64,000 bases of DNA from Prosthecobacter sp. SYSU 5D2. GTDB lineage: Bacteria; Verrucomicrobiota; Verrucomicrobiia; Verrucomicrobiales; Verrucomicrobiaceae. Below the pieces are notes generated by a model that saw only the letters and a list, made by a program, of their open reading frames with translations, was not told where the DNA came from and ran no database searches. The DNA lies in NCBI RefSeq assembly GCF_039655865.1, contig NZ_JBBYXL010000005.1:124001-188000 (forward strand), given 5' to 3'. Position numbers and translations under genes: made by a program. Below, one piece after another: positions 34,049 to 42,233 of this stretch (within the stretch, counting starts at the first letter, position 1; each line of letters starts with the position of its first letter).

Positions 34049-34960
34049 CTGGACTGGTTTCTTCAGCAACTCATCAACGGCCTCGCCCTCGGTTCCATCT
34101 ATGCGCTCATCGCGCTGGGATACACCATGGTGTATGGCGTGCTCCGCTTCATCAACTTCGCCCATAGCGATGTGCTGATGCTCGGTGCCTTCTCCGCCTA
34201 CTTCCTGGCCCCGGCGGTGGAAAAGGTGGTTCCCCTGCCCTCCGTGACCGGGGCGCTGATCATCGTGCTGCTCTCCGCCATGATCTGTGCCTGCATCGGC
34301 ATGCTCATCGAGTTCCTGGCCTACCGCCCGCTGCGCAACCGGCCCAAACTGACCGTCCTCATCACGGCCATCGGTGTCTCGCTTTTCATCGAGTTCACCT
34401 GCCAGCATCCCCAGGTCCTCGGTGCGGATACCAAACCCTTCCCCCGCCTGCTGGCTGAAAACGACCTCCACATTGGCGGCCTCGTCATCGGCAGCAATGA
34501 TCTCGTCATCGTCGGCACCACCATCCTGCTGCTCTTCGGCCTCTGGTTCATCGTCCAGCACACGAAGACCGGCACCGCCATGCGCGCCGTCTCTTTTAAT
34601 CAGCAGGCCGCCGCCCTGATGGGCATCAACATCAACCGCATCATCGCTTTCACCTTCGGCCTGGGTTCCGCGCTCGCCGCCGTGGCAGGCATCCTTTATG
34701 CCATGAAGGCCCCTGGCATTGATCCCCTTATGGGCGTGCAGCCCGGCCTCCGCGCCTTCGTGGCAGCGGTGCTCGGCGGCATTGGAAATCTCCCCGGCGC
34801 AGCCCTCGGCGGTCTCCTGCTCGGCCTTTTGGAGACCTATGCCGGTGGCACCCAGGGCCTGTCCAATTACCGGGACGGCATCGCGTTCGCCATCCTCATC
34901 CTCATCCTCCTGTTCAAACCCGCCGGCCTGCTCGGCAAAGCCACGGTTGAAAAAGTATGA
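34049..34960 (+). CDS. livH: Branched-chain amino-acid ABC transporter permease LivH
   Basis: The conserved LivH N-terminus (DWFLQQLINGLALGSIYALI, then ALGYTMVYGVLRFINFAHSD) is encoded from about 34052. The first in-frame ATG (34127) would delete the first membrane helix. The frame is open from 34004 but has no ATG, GTG or TTG before 34127, so CTG at 34049 is the most likely start (303 residues). The remaining helices and the EAA-like loop (LRAFVAAVLGGIGNLPGA) are intact. A 13-codon GTG mini-ORF (33987-34028) ends 20 bp upstream and might help initiation. It overlaps livM by ATGA. It is an inner-membrane permease paired with LivM. Confidence 0.85.
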   Translation: MDWFLQQLINGLALGSIYALIALGYTMVYGVLRFINFAHSDVLMLGAFSAYFLAPAVEKVVPLPSVTGALIIVLLSAMICACIGMLIEFLAYRPLRNRPKLTVLITAIGVSLFIEFTCQHPQVLGADTKPFPRLLAENDLHIGGLVIGSNDLVIVGTTILLLFGLWFIVQHTKTGTAMRAVSFNQQAAALMGININRIIAFTFGLGSALAAVAGILYAMKAPGIDPLMGVQPGLRAFVAAVLGGIGNLPGAALGGLLLGLLETYAGGTQGLSNYRDGIAFAILILILLFKPAGLLGKATVEKV

Positions 34961-35892
34961 TCCCCATGAACGGCGCCAAACGCTGGCTCATCGCTGGCAT
35001 CATCCTCGCAGTGGTCGTCTCCCAGTTCAGCGGCTCGTTTAACAAGTATGACCTTGGCATCGCCATTGATATCGGCATCAACATCATCCTGGCTGTCAGC
35101 CTGAACCTCATCAATGGCCACACCGGCCAGTTCAGCCTTGGGCACGCCGGTTTCATGGCCGTCGGCGGCTACTCAGCCGCCAAGTTCACCCTGGTCTGCA
35201 CCAGCATGGTGCCGGAGCCGCTCCAGCCGCTACTCTTCCTGGCCGCCCTCATCCTGGGCGGGCTGCTGGCCGCCATCGCCGGGCTCATCGTCGGCGTGCC
35301 ATCCCTGCGCCTGCGCGGGGATTACCTGGCCATCGTCACCCTGGGTTTTGGAGAAATCATTCGCGTCATCGTCCAGAACATGGAGTCCGTGGGCGCTGCC
35401 AGCGGGCTCAAAGGCATCCCCAAAGATACCACTCTGGGCTGGACCTTCGCCCTTGCCGCCATCACCATTTACGTTGTCGCCTCCCTGGTCAATTCCACCT
35501 ACGGGCGTGGGTTCATCGCCGTCAGTGATGATGAAGTCGCCGCGAGTTCCATGGGAATCAATCCTGTGCGCTACAAGGTCACCGCCTTTGTCATCGGAGC
35601 CTTCTTTGCCGGCATCGCCGGGGGCCTCTATGCCCATCACAAGACCTTCCTGTCCCCAACGGGGTTCGACTTTTTCAAGTCCATTGACATCGTCGTCATG
35701 GTCATCCTCGGCGGCATGGGCCGCACGGCAGGCGTCATCCTCGCCGCCATCCTGCTGACGATTCTGCCCGAGTTTCTCCGCAGCTTTGCCGAGTACCGGA
35801 TGATCATCTATTCCCTGCTCATCATCGGCCTGATGATCGCCCGTCCACAGGGGCTCTTCACTTTTGGAAAACGGAAAGGAGCCGCCGCATGA
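34957..35892 (+). CDS. livM: Branched-chain amino-acid ABC transporter permease LivM
   Basis: A 311-residue inner-membrane permease. Conserved LivM features are NLINGHTGQFSLGHAGFMAV near residue 48, SLRLRGDYLAIVTLGFGEI near residue 116, SMGINPVRYKVTAFVIGAFF near 200, and DIVVMVILGGMGRTAGVILA near 245, which is the ATPase-contacting loop. Multiple hydrophobic helices span the protein. The start overlaps the livH stop by ATGA, and the stop overlaps the livG start in the same way, so translation is probably coupled. It forms the translocation pore with LivH. Confidence 0.95.
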   Translation: MIPMNGAKRWLIAGIILAVVVSQFSGSFNKYDLGIAIDIGINIILAVSLNLINGHTGQFSLGHAGFMAVGGYSAAKFTLVCTSMVPEPLQPLLFLAALILGGLLAAIAGLIVGVPSLRLRGDYLAIVTLGFGEIIRVIVQNMESVGAASGLKGIPKDTTLGWTFALAAITIYVVASLVNSTYGRGFIAVSDDEVAASSMGINPVRYKVTAFVIGAFFAGIAGGLYAHHKTFLSPTGFDFFKSIDIVVMVILGGMGRTAGVILAAILLTILPEFLRSFAEYRMIIYSLLIIGLMIARPQGLFTFGKRKGAAA

Positions 35893-36680
35893 GCGAGGTC
35901 CTTTTAAACATGGATCACGCCACCATCCGCTTCGGCGGGCTGACGGCCGTCTCCGAGCTGAATCTCAAGATTGGCCCCAACGAGCTCGTCGGCCTCATCG
36001 GCCCCAACGGCGCAGGCAAGACCACCGCTTTTAACCTCATCAGCGGCGTTTACAAACCCACCTCCGGCGACATCACCTTCAATGGCGTCTGCATCTGCGG
36101 AAAGAAGCCCCATCAGCTCACCAAGCTGGGCATCGCCCGCACCTTTCAGAACATCCGCCTGTTCCCATCCCTGAGCGTTTTCGACAACGTCCGCGCCGCC
36201 ACCCAGCTCCATCGCAGCCATGGCATCCTCAATGCCCTGTGGCGTGGCAAGGGCTTCAATGAGAGTGAGAAGGAAGTCGAAAAGGAAGTGCTGGAGCTGC
36301 TGGACATCTTTAATCTGGCGCGCCTACGCGATGAAGAGGCCAAGTCCCTCCCGTATGGAAACCAGCGCCGGCTGGAGATCGTCCGTGCCCTGGCCACCCG
36401 GCCCAAGCTGCTGCTGCTGGATGAGCCCGCCGCCGGCATGAATCCGACGGAAAAGGAGGAGCTGATGAAGCTCATCCAGTTCATCAAGGACAAGTTTCAA
36501 ATCGCCATCTTGCTCGTCGAGCATGACATGAAAGTCGTCATGGGCATCTGCCAGAAGATCGCCGTGCTGGAATACGGCAAAAAGATTGCCGAAGGCACCC
36601 CGGCGGAAATTCAAAAAGACCCCAAAGTGATTGCCGCCTACCTGGGAACCGAAGACGAGGAGGTCACCGACAATGCTTGA
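35889..36680 (+). CDS. livG: Branched-chain amino-acid ABC transporter ATP-binding protein LivG
   Basis: A 263-residue ATPase of the Liv importer. Walker A is GPNGAGKTTAFNLISG near residue 37; the Q-loop region holds GIARTFQNIRLFPSLSVFDN. The signature region is LPYGNQRRLEIVRALATRPK, which replaces the usual LSYGQQ-type sequence with LPYGNQ. Walker B is LLLLDEPAAGMNP, and the switch His is in ILLVEHDMKVVM. The insert between Q-loop and signature is typical of LivG. It overlaps livM (ATGA) and livF (8 bp). Confidence 0.95.
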   Translation: MSEVLLNMDHATIRFGGLTAVSELNLKIGPNELVGLIGPNGAGKTTAFNLISGVYKPTSGDITFNGVCICGKKPHQLTKLGIARTFQNIRLFPSLSVFDNVRAATQLHRSHGILNALWRGKGFNESEKEVEKEVLELLDIFNLARLRDEEAKSLPYGNQRRLEIVRALATRPKLLLLDEPAAGMNPTEKEELMKLIQFIKDKFQIAILLVEHDMKVVMGICQKIAVLEYGKKIAEGTPAEIQKDPKVIAAYLGTEDEEVTDNA

Positions 36681-37380
36681 GATCCGCAACCTCGAAGTGG
36701 CCTACGGCTCCATCAAGGCCATCCACGGTATCTCCCTAAACGTGCCGGAGAAATCCATCGTCACCCTCATCGGCGGCAATGGCGCGGGAAAAAGCACCAC
36801 CCTGCGCACCATCTCCGGTCTGGTCAAAGCCCGCGCCGGACAGGTTATCTACGACGGCCAGGACATCACCAACAAACCGCCGCACGAGATCGTCAGCCGC
36901 CACCTCTGCCATGTGCCGGAGGGCCGCATGGTCTTCGCCAACCTGACCGTTCTCGAAAACCTCAAAATGGGCGCCTTCCTACGCAAGGACAAAGCAGGCA
37001 TCGCCGAGGACATCGAATACGCCTTCCATTCGTTCCCTCGTTTAAAAGAGCGCATCAGCCAGCTCTCCGGCACCCTTTCCGGCGGTGAGCAGCAGATGCT
37101 CGCCATCGCCCGCGCCCTCATGAGCCGGCCACGCTGCCTCATGCTGGACGAGCCCTCTCTCGGCATCGCCCCCATCCTCGTCCGCGCCATTTTCAAACAG
37201 ATTGTCACCATTAACCAGGAGCGCGGCATCACCATCCTCCTGGTGGAGCAGAACGCCAACCTGGCCCTCGGCATCTCCCACTACGGTTATGTGCTGGAGA
37301 CGGGCAAGGTGCTGCTGGAGGACACGGCGAAAGCGCTGCGCCTGAATCCGCAGGTGCGGGAAGCTTATCTTGGGGATTGA
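36673..37380 (+). CDS. livF: Branched-chain amino-acid ABC transporter ATP-binding protein LivF
   Basis: A 235-residue ATPase. The start at ATG 36673 gives MLEIRNLEVAYGSIKAIHGI, the family N-terminus; an in-frame codon 14 positions upstream would only add residues inside livG. Walker A is GGNGAGKSTTLRTISG, the family sequence HVPEGRMVFANLTVLENL is present, the signature is LSGGEQQMLAIARAL, and Walker B is CLMLDEPSLGIAPIL. The start overlaps livG by 8 bp, closing the livKHMGF operon. The 183 bp to the next gene hold no clear terminator. Confidence 0.95.
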   Translation: MLEIRNLEVAYGSIKAIHGISLNVPEKSIVTLIGGNGAGKSTTLRTISGLVKARAGQVIYDGQDITNKPPHEIVSRHLCHVPEGRMVFANLTVLENLKMGAFLRKDKAGIAEDIEYAFHSFPRLKERISQLSGTLSGGEQQMLAIARALMSRPRCLMLDEPSLGIAPILVRAIFKQIVTINQERGITILLVEQNANLALGISHYGYVLETGKVLLEDTAKALRLNPQVREAYLGD

Positions 37381-37563
37381 TCTGACTCTGCATCCTTGTC
37401 CTGTTCAAGACCTTCATAAGGTTGGTGACAGATCGGGAACAGAAACATGAAGGTCATGAAGAAGGTCTGGATGAAGATGAATGCCACTTGGACCATCTCC
37501 CCATATTCACCCCTTCCCTTCGCCTTCCTCATGCGTATCCTTCTCTCCCCCTGATTCCCGCCT

Positions 37564-39285
37564 TTGAAAACCACCCTCCGCGTCTTCTCCTACCTCCGCC
37601 GGTATCCGCTGCTGGCCGCCGCCCAGCTTTTCTGCGCCATCACCGGCACGCTCATGGTGGTGGTCTTCCCCGGCGTCACGCGTGAAGTGCTGGATGTGGT
37701 GGTGCCTAATGCGCAGTGGGAGCGCCTCACCCCGCTCATCCTCCTGGCCCTCGGCGCTTACTTTGCCCAGCATCTGTTCAACAGCCTGCGCATCATGCTC
37801 AACAACACCTTTGAGCAAAAGGTCATCTATGACCTCCGCAGCGACCTTTACCAGCGCCTACAAACCCTGCCCCTGCGCTGGTTCGACAACCGCCCGACCG
37901 GCGACATCATGACCACGGTGGGAGAGGACATTCCCAATGTGGAGCGGGTGCTCATTGACGGCATCGAGCAGGGCCTCGTCGCCGTCATCCAGATCGCCGT
38001 CGTCGGGGCCTTCATGTTCCAGGCGGATGTCACGCTTACCCTGTGGGCGCTGGTGCCTATTCCATTCCTCGCGGCCGGGGCCATGGCGTACACCCGCAGC
38101 TCCAAGGACCGACACCGTGCCGTCCGCCGGGCCAGCAGCGGCATGAACAGCCTTCTCCACGACAACGTCGCCGGCATGCGCCAGATCAAAGCCTATGCCA
38201 TGGAAAAGGAGGAGCACTCCCGTTTCAACACCGCCAGCGGCACCCTCAAAGCCGCCTCCCTGCATGTCATGCGCATCTGGGCCATCTACCGCCCTGGCAT
38301 GCACTTCCTGACCAGCGTCGGCATGGTCCTGGTCCTCTGGATGGGGGCACGCGGGCTGATGGAAGGCCGCATTGAAAAAGGTGACCTGGCCGCCTTTCTT
38401 CTGCTGCTCAAATTCTTCTACGACCCCATTGAGCAGCTCCACCAGCTCAACCAGATCATCCAGGGTGGCCGGGCGGCCGGAGAGCGTGTCTTTGAAATCC
38501 TGGATGCCGAGCCGGAGAGCGATACCACCGAAGGCATCACGCTGCCGGAGATCAAAGGCCACGTCGTTTATGACAACGTCGGCTTCAGCTATGGCGGCAA
38601 GATCCCCACTGTCCACGGCATCCGCCTGGAGGCCAAGCCGGGCCAGACCATCGCCCTCGTCGGCCCCACCGGCGCGGGCAAGTCCACCCTCATCAACCTG
38701 CTGACCCGTTTTTATGAATACGATGAAGGCGTCATCACCATTGATGGCGTACCCGTTCATGAATTGAACAAAAGCTGGCTCCGCAGCAGCATCGGCTACG
38801 TCACCCAGGAGAGCTTTCTCTTTAATGGCACTGTCCGGGAGAATTTGGTCATTGGCCGCCGCAATGCCACTGACGAGGAACTTTGGCAGGTCCTGAAAAG
38901 TGCCAATGCAGAGAGCTTCGTTAGCCGCCTAGAGAACAGACTGGATACGCGTGTAGGCGAACGTGGAGTCAAGCTCAGCGTCGGCGAAAAGCAGCGCATT
39001 TCAATAGCACGCGCCCTCCTCAGAAATCCTCCTATTTTATTGCTAGATGAAGCAACAGCCAGCGTTGATACTGGCACAGAACAACAAATTCAGACCGCTC
39101 TGGACCGCCTGATGGAACAAAGAACGAGTTTCGTCATCGCACACCGCCTTAGCACTGTCCGTCATGCAGATCGCATTTACGTCCTCGATCAGGGCCAGAT
39201 TCGGGAGCGAGGAACGCATGAAGAACTGCTAATCCAAAACGGGCTTTATGCAAAACTGTGCCGATCATCACTTATTCGAGAGTAA
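37564..39285 (+). CDS. ABC transporter, fused permease/ATPase (MsbA-like exporter half-transporter)
   Basis: A 573-residue half-transporter starting at TTG. Residues 1-300 form the six-helix ABC exporter membrane domain, including the coupling-helix region RWFDNRPTGDIMTTVGEDI. The ATPase domain has Walker A GPTGAGKSTLINLLTRF near residue 367, signature LSVGEKQRISIARAL (LSVGE for LSGGQ) and Walker B ILLLDEATASVDTG. It is likely a homodimer exporting lipid or drug; the substrate is unknown. The last third (from about 38900) uses visibly more A/T at third positions than the rest, a break inside an intact frame. It is followed by an AT-rich intergenic stretch. Confidence 0.9.
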   Translation: MKTTLRVFSYLRRYPLLAAAQLFCAITGTLMVVVFPGVTREVLDVVVPNAQWERLTPLILLALGAYFAQHLFNSLRIMLNNTFEQKVIYDLRSDLYQRLQTLPLRWFDNRPTGDIMTTVGEDIPNVERVLIDGIEQGLVAVIQIAVVGAFMFQADVTLTLWALVPIPFLAAGAMAYTRSSKDRHRAVRRASSGMNSLLHDNVAGMRQIKAYAMEKEEHSRFNTASGTLKAASLHVMRIWAIYRPGMHFLTSVGMVLVLWMGARGLMEGRIEKGDLAAFLLLLKFFYDPIEQLHQLNQIIQGGRAAGERVFEILDAEPESDTTEGITLPEIKGHVVYDNVGFSYGGKIPTVHGIRLEAKPGQTIALVGPTGAGKSTLINLLTRFYEYDEGVITIDGVPVHELNKSWLRSSIGYVTQESFLFNGTVRENLVIGRRNATDEELWQVLKSANAESFVSRLENRLDTRVGERGVKLSVGEKQRISIARALLRNPPILLLDEATASVDTGTEQQIQTALDRLMEQRTSFVIAHRLSTVRHADRIYVLDQGQIRERGTHEELLIQNGLYAKLCRSSLIRE

Positions 39286-39391
39286 ATTGTAATCTGGTTT
39301 TGGATAAGAAATTTGCTTTTCAACAAAACAGTAACCCACAAAATTAGACTTTTTGCATGATAATGGCTACATTGTAGGACAGTCAAACATC

Positions 39392-39493
39392 ATGGGAATA
39401 CTTGTACTCAGTTTCGTTGCCTTTGCCGTCATTGTGGCATTGGTTATCAATATTCGAAGGCCGCGCAAAGGACGCGGCTGGAAGGATGATTGA
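39392..39493 (+). CDS. Candidate 33-residue single-pass membrane protein
   Basis: ATG at 39392 opens a 33-codon frame: one hydrophobic helix (GILVLSFVAFAVIVALVINI) followed by a strongly basic tail (RRPRKGRGWKDD). AGGA lies about 12 bases before the ATG, slightly far for a Shine-Dalgarno. The arrangement (out/lumen N-terminus, one helix, Arg/Lys-rich tail) is that of real small membrane proteins, and it sits in the 326-bp gap between the ABC exporter and the FAD oxidase, which otherwise holds nothing I can name. It could also be chance; no homolog is known to me. Confidence 0.4.
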   Translation: MGILVLSFVAFAVIVALVINIRRPRKGRGWKDD

Positions 39494-39611
39494 AATCTCA
39501 TTCCCACCCTGGCGAGGCCAAGTGCGGCTGTGGCTCGACGGACCCGTGTCAGACAGTCCGAAGCCGGCTCTCAAAATCCATGTTGGATACCTGTGGCTGA
39601 CAGGTTGCCAT

Positions 39612-41027
39612 GTGGAGAGGATTCGCCAGATTGAGGGTGTGAACCCTGTGACTCCAGCCCATACGGATACCCTCCGCACCCTGCTTTCCCCTGACCGCGT
39701 CCTGACCGAGGCTGAAGATATCCTGCCGTACAGCTTTGATGGAACCGCTGCACTGAAAGTACGCCCAGGAGCCGTCGTCTTCCCGCTCACCTCGGAGGAA
39801 GTGGCCGCCTGTGTCCGCCTGGCCAGGGATGCCGGCATCGCCGTCGTCACCCGTGGCTCCGGCACCGGTCTCAGCGGCGGCAGCGTCCCCTCACCCGACT
39901 GCCTGGTCATCTGCCTGGCTCAGATGGACAAAATCCTGGAGGTGGATGAAAAAAACCTGACAATGCGTGCCCAGTGCGGTGTCATCACCAAAGAGATTGA
40001 CGATACCGCCGCCAAGGTCGGCCTATTTTACCCGCCGGACCCTGGCAGCATGAAAATCAGCACCATCGGCGGCAATGTCGCCGAGAACAGCGGCGGCCTG
40101 CGCGGGCTGAAGTATGGCGTGACCCGTGATTACGTCATGGGCCTGCAGGTGGTGCTGCCAGACGGCACCCTGACCTGGCTGGGCAACAAATGCGTCAAAG
40201 ACGTGGCCGGGTATTCCATGAAGGACCTCTTCATCGGCAGTGAAGGCACGCTGGGCATCATTACGGAAGTTTTGATCAAGCTCCTCCCACGCCCCCAGGC
40301 GCGCAAGACCATGCTGGCGCTCTATGACCGCATGGAGTCTGCTGCGGAGACCATCAGCGCCATCATTGCGGCCAAGATTATCCCTTGTACGCTGGAGTTC
40401 CTGGACCGCACCACGGTGCAGTGCGTGGAAGATTATGCCAAAATCGGCCTGCCTACCGACGTGGAAGCCCTGGTGCTCATGGAGACCGACGGCCATCCTG
40501 TTGTCGTCAATGAAGAAGCCGAACAAATGATGCAACTGGCCCGCCAGCATGGTGCCCGCGAAGTGCGCGCCGCAGCCGATGAAGCCGAAGGAGCGAAGCT
40601 CGCCTCCGCCCGCCGCAATGCCTTCTCCGCCCTGGCCCGCGTCATGCCCACCACCATCCTGGAGGACGTCACCGTGCCCCGGACCGAGCTGGCTCACATG
40701 GTCACCTTCATCCGGGAATGCGGCCTCCGTCATCAGCTGAAAGTCGGCACCTTCGGCCACCTTGGCGACGGCAACCTGCACCCCACCTTTCTCACCAACG
40801 AGCGTGACCACGAAGAAATGCACCGCGTTGAAATCGCCCTGGAGGAGATCGTGAATGAAACGCTCCGCCTGGGCGGCACCGTCACCGGTGAACACGGCGT
40901 CGGCCTGGCCAAAAAAGCCTTCGTCCGCCGCCAGCTTGGCGATGGCAGCTACGAGCTGATGCGTAGCATCAAGCGTGCGCTCGACCCCCAGTGCCTGCTG
41001 AATCCAGGGAAGATCTTCGATCTGTGA
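39612..41027 (+). CDS. FAD-linked oxidase, glycolate/D-lactate oxidase GlcD type
   Basis: A 471-residue flavoprotein from GTG 39612. The open frame reaches back to 39402, but the extra 70 residues resemble no part of this family and overlap the small membrane ORF. FAD-binding domain: YSFDGTAALKVRPGAVVFPL, then VVTRGSGTGLSGGSVPSPDC, and later GLRGLKYGVTRDYVMGLQVV and FIGSEGTLGIITEVLIKL. The C-terminal domain has the metal-ligand motif GTFGHLGDGNLHPTFL and ends GEHGVGLAKK...LNPGKIFDL. It likely oxidises a 2-hydroxy acid (glycolate or D-lactate). GlcE and GlcF partners are not adjacent. The stop overlaps the ketosynthase start (GTGA), so translation is coupled. Confidence 0.9.
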   Translation: MERIRQIEGVNPVTPAHTDTLRTLLSPDRVLTEAEDILPYSFDGTAALKVRPGAVVFPLTSEEVAACVRLARDAGIAVVTRGSGTGLSGGSVPSPDCLVICLAQMDKILEVDEKNLTMRAQCGVITKEIDDTAAKVGLFYPPDPGSMKISTIGGNVAENSGGLRGLKYGVTRDYVMGLQVVLPDGTLTWLGNKCVKDVAGYSMKDLFIGSEGTLGIITEVLIKLLPRPQARKTMLALYDRMESAAETISAIIAAKIIPCTLEFLDRTTVQCVEDYAKIGLPTDVEALVLMETDGHPVVVNEEAEQMMQLARQHGAREVRAAADEAEGAKLASARRNAFSALARVMPTTILEDVTVPRTELAHMVTFIRECGLRHQLKVGTFGHLGDGNLHPTFLTNERDHEEMHRVEIALEEIVNETLRLGGTVTGEHGVGLAKKAFVRRQLGDGSYELMRSIKRALDPQCLLNPGKIFDL

Positions 41028-42100
41028 GCCGCATCGTCATCACCGCCGCCGAGACCGCTTGCGCCCTGGGGGATACCTTGGAAGCCAGCCTCGCCACCTG
41101 GCAGGCGGGCCGCAGCGGCCTGACGCTGGAGGATGGCCTGCTGGCCGGCCGCATCGCCGACCGCAGCGTGCTCAAAGGCCGCCGTTATGCCGCCGCCAGC
41201 AACCTCTCCGTCCACGTCGCCCGCCGTGCCATCGCCCAGGCCGGATGGACACCTGAGCAAACGCGCGACTGCTGGCTCTTCGCCGCCAGCAGCCGGGGCA
41301 ATGCGGGCGAGCTGCTCGGCAGCCACCCCTGGCGCCGCCCCTCCCGCCGCTTCAGCGCCAGCAACACCCTGCATAGTGAGATCGCCGCCGCCATCAGCAT
41401 CGAGCTCGGCATTCGCGGCCCCTGGCAGATGATCTCCAACGGCTGCTCCGCCGGTCTCGATGCCCTCGGTTTCGCCTGGATGGCTCTGAAGGCCGGCCTC
41501 ACCCCGCGTGTCCTCGTCGTCGCTGTGGACCTGCCGCTTTACCCCGAGCTGCTGCGCGATTTCCGCGATACCCGCCTGCTCTCCAAAACAAACCTCAATG
41601 ATCCCCTCTCCCCCGCCACCAGCGGCTTTCATCCCGGGGAGGCCTGCGTCGCCCTCACCCTGGAAACCGACGGCAACGGCCCCACCGTTGCCCAATACGC
41701 CGCCAATAGCGACGCCTACGATTCCCTCGTCATCCCGGAGGATGGCGCGCCCCTGGCCGCCCTGCTCGCCCAGTTTGAAAAACCCGACCTCATCTGCCCC
41801 CACGCCACTGGCACGCCCAATCACGCGCTGGCCGAGGTCAATGCTCTGCGCGCCACTTATGACCCGATCCCGCCGCTGCTTCTGCTGAAGCCCCTCACCG
41901 GCCACACCCTCGGTGCCAGCGGCCTCCTCGACATCGCCCTCCTCTCCGGCGCTCTCCGAAAAGGCCCCCTCCCCGCCAATTTCCCCTCCCTCACCTGCCC
42001 CGCCGGCCTCTCGTTGCAAATCCCACCTCAGCCGAAAAGCATCCTCAAAATTGCCTCAGGCATGGGCGGCCATAATGCCGCCATTTTGCTTCACGCTTAA
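41024..42100 (+). CDS. Beta-ketoacyl synthase, short KAS I/II type
   Basis: A 358-residue thiolase-fold ketosynthase. GTG 41024 overlaps the preceding stop; an in-frame codon 11 positions upstream would lie inside the oxidase gene. The Cys-His-His triad is present: Cys in ISNGCSAGLDALGFAWMALK near residue 140, His in CPHATGTPNHALAEVNALRA near residue 260, and His in LKPLTGHTLGASGLLDIALL near residue 294. It is shorter than FabF/FabB (about 410 residues), with a reduced N-terminal part. No acyl carrier protein, ketoreductase or malonyl transferase is next to it, so its pathway is open: housekeeping fatty-acid synthesis seems less likely than a specialised lipid. Confidence 0.83.
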   Translation: MSRIVITAAETACALGDTLEASLATWQAGRSGLTLEDGLLAGRIADRSVLKGRRYAAASNLSVHVARRAIAQAGWTPEQTRDCWLFAASSRGNAGELLGSHPWRRPSRRFSASNTLHSEIAAAISIELGIRGPWQMISNGCSAGLDALGFAWMALKAGLTPRVLVVAVDLPLYPELLRDFRDTRLLSKTNLNDPLSPATSGFHPGEACVALTLETDGNGPTVAQYAANSDAYDSLVIPEDGAPLAALLAQFEKPDLICPHATGTPNHALAEVNALRATYDPIPPLLLLKPLTGHTLGASGLLDIALLSGALRKGPLPANFPSLTCPAGLSLQIPPQPKSILKIASGMGGHNAAILLHA

Positions 42101-42127
42101 AGTGCCGTGCGTTTCCGCACCCGGCAT

Positions 42128-42183
42128 AATTCGTCATTCGTCATTCGCCATTCGCCATTCGCCATTCGCCATTCGCCATTCGC
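42128..42183 (+). repeat. Heptanucleotide tandem repeat (8 x 7 bp)
   Basis: Eight head-to-tail 7-bp units occupy 56 bp: AATTCGT, CATTCGT, then six perfect CATTCGC. It lies in the 133-bp gap between the ketosynthase stop and the pyrR start. Unit length is not a multiple of 3, but no start codon just upstream would put it in a long coding frame. The number of identical units suggests active slippage. Confidence 0.9.
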
Positions 42184-42233
42184 CCTCCCCAATTTCCATT
42201 GACGCTCCCCCCAGTCTGCATTCATCTCAACAC

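Noticed and set aside
34127..34960. LivH starting at ATG 34127
   Set aside because: It would remove the first conserved membrane helix, which is encoded directly upstream in the same frame.
39402..39611. N-terminal 70-codon extension of the FAD oxidase
   Set aside because: It does not resemble the family N-terminus; GTG 39612 gives the normal length.
42128..42183. CRISPR array
   Set aside because: The unit is 7 bp and directly adjacent with no spacers; no cas genes are nearby.
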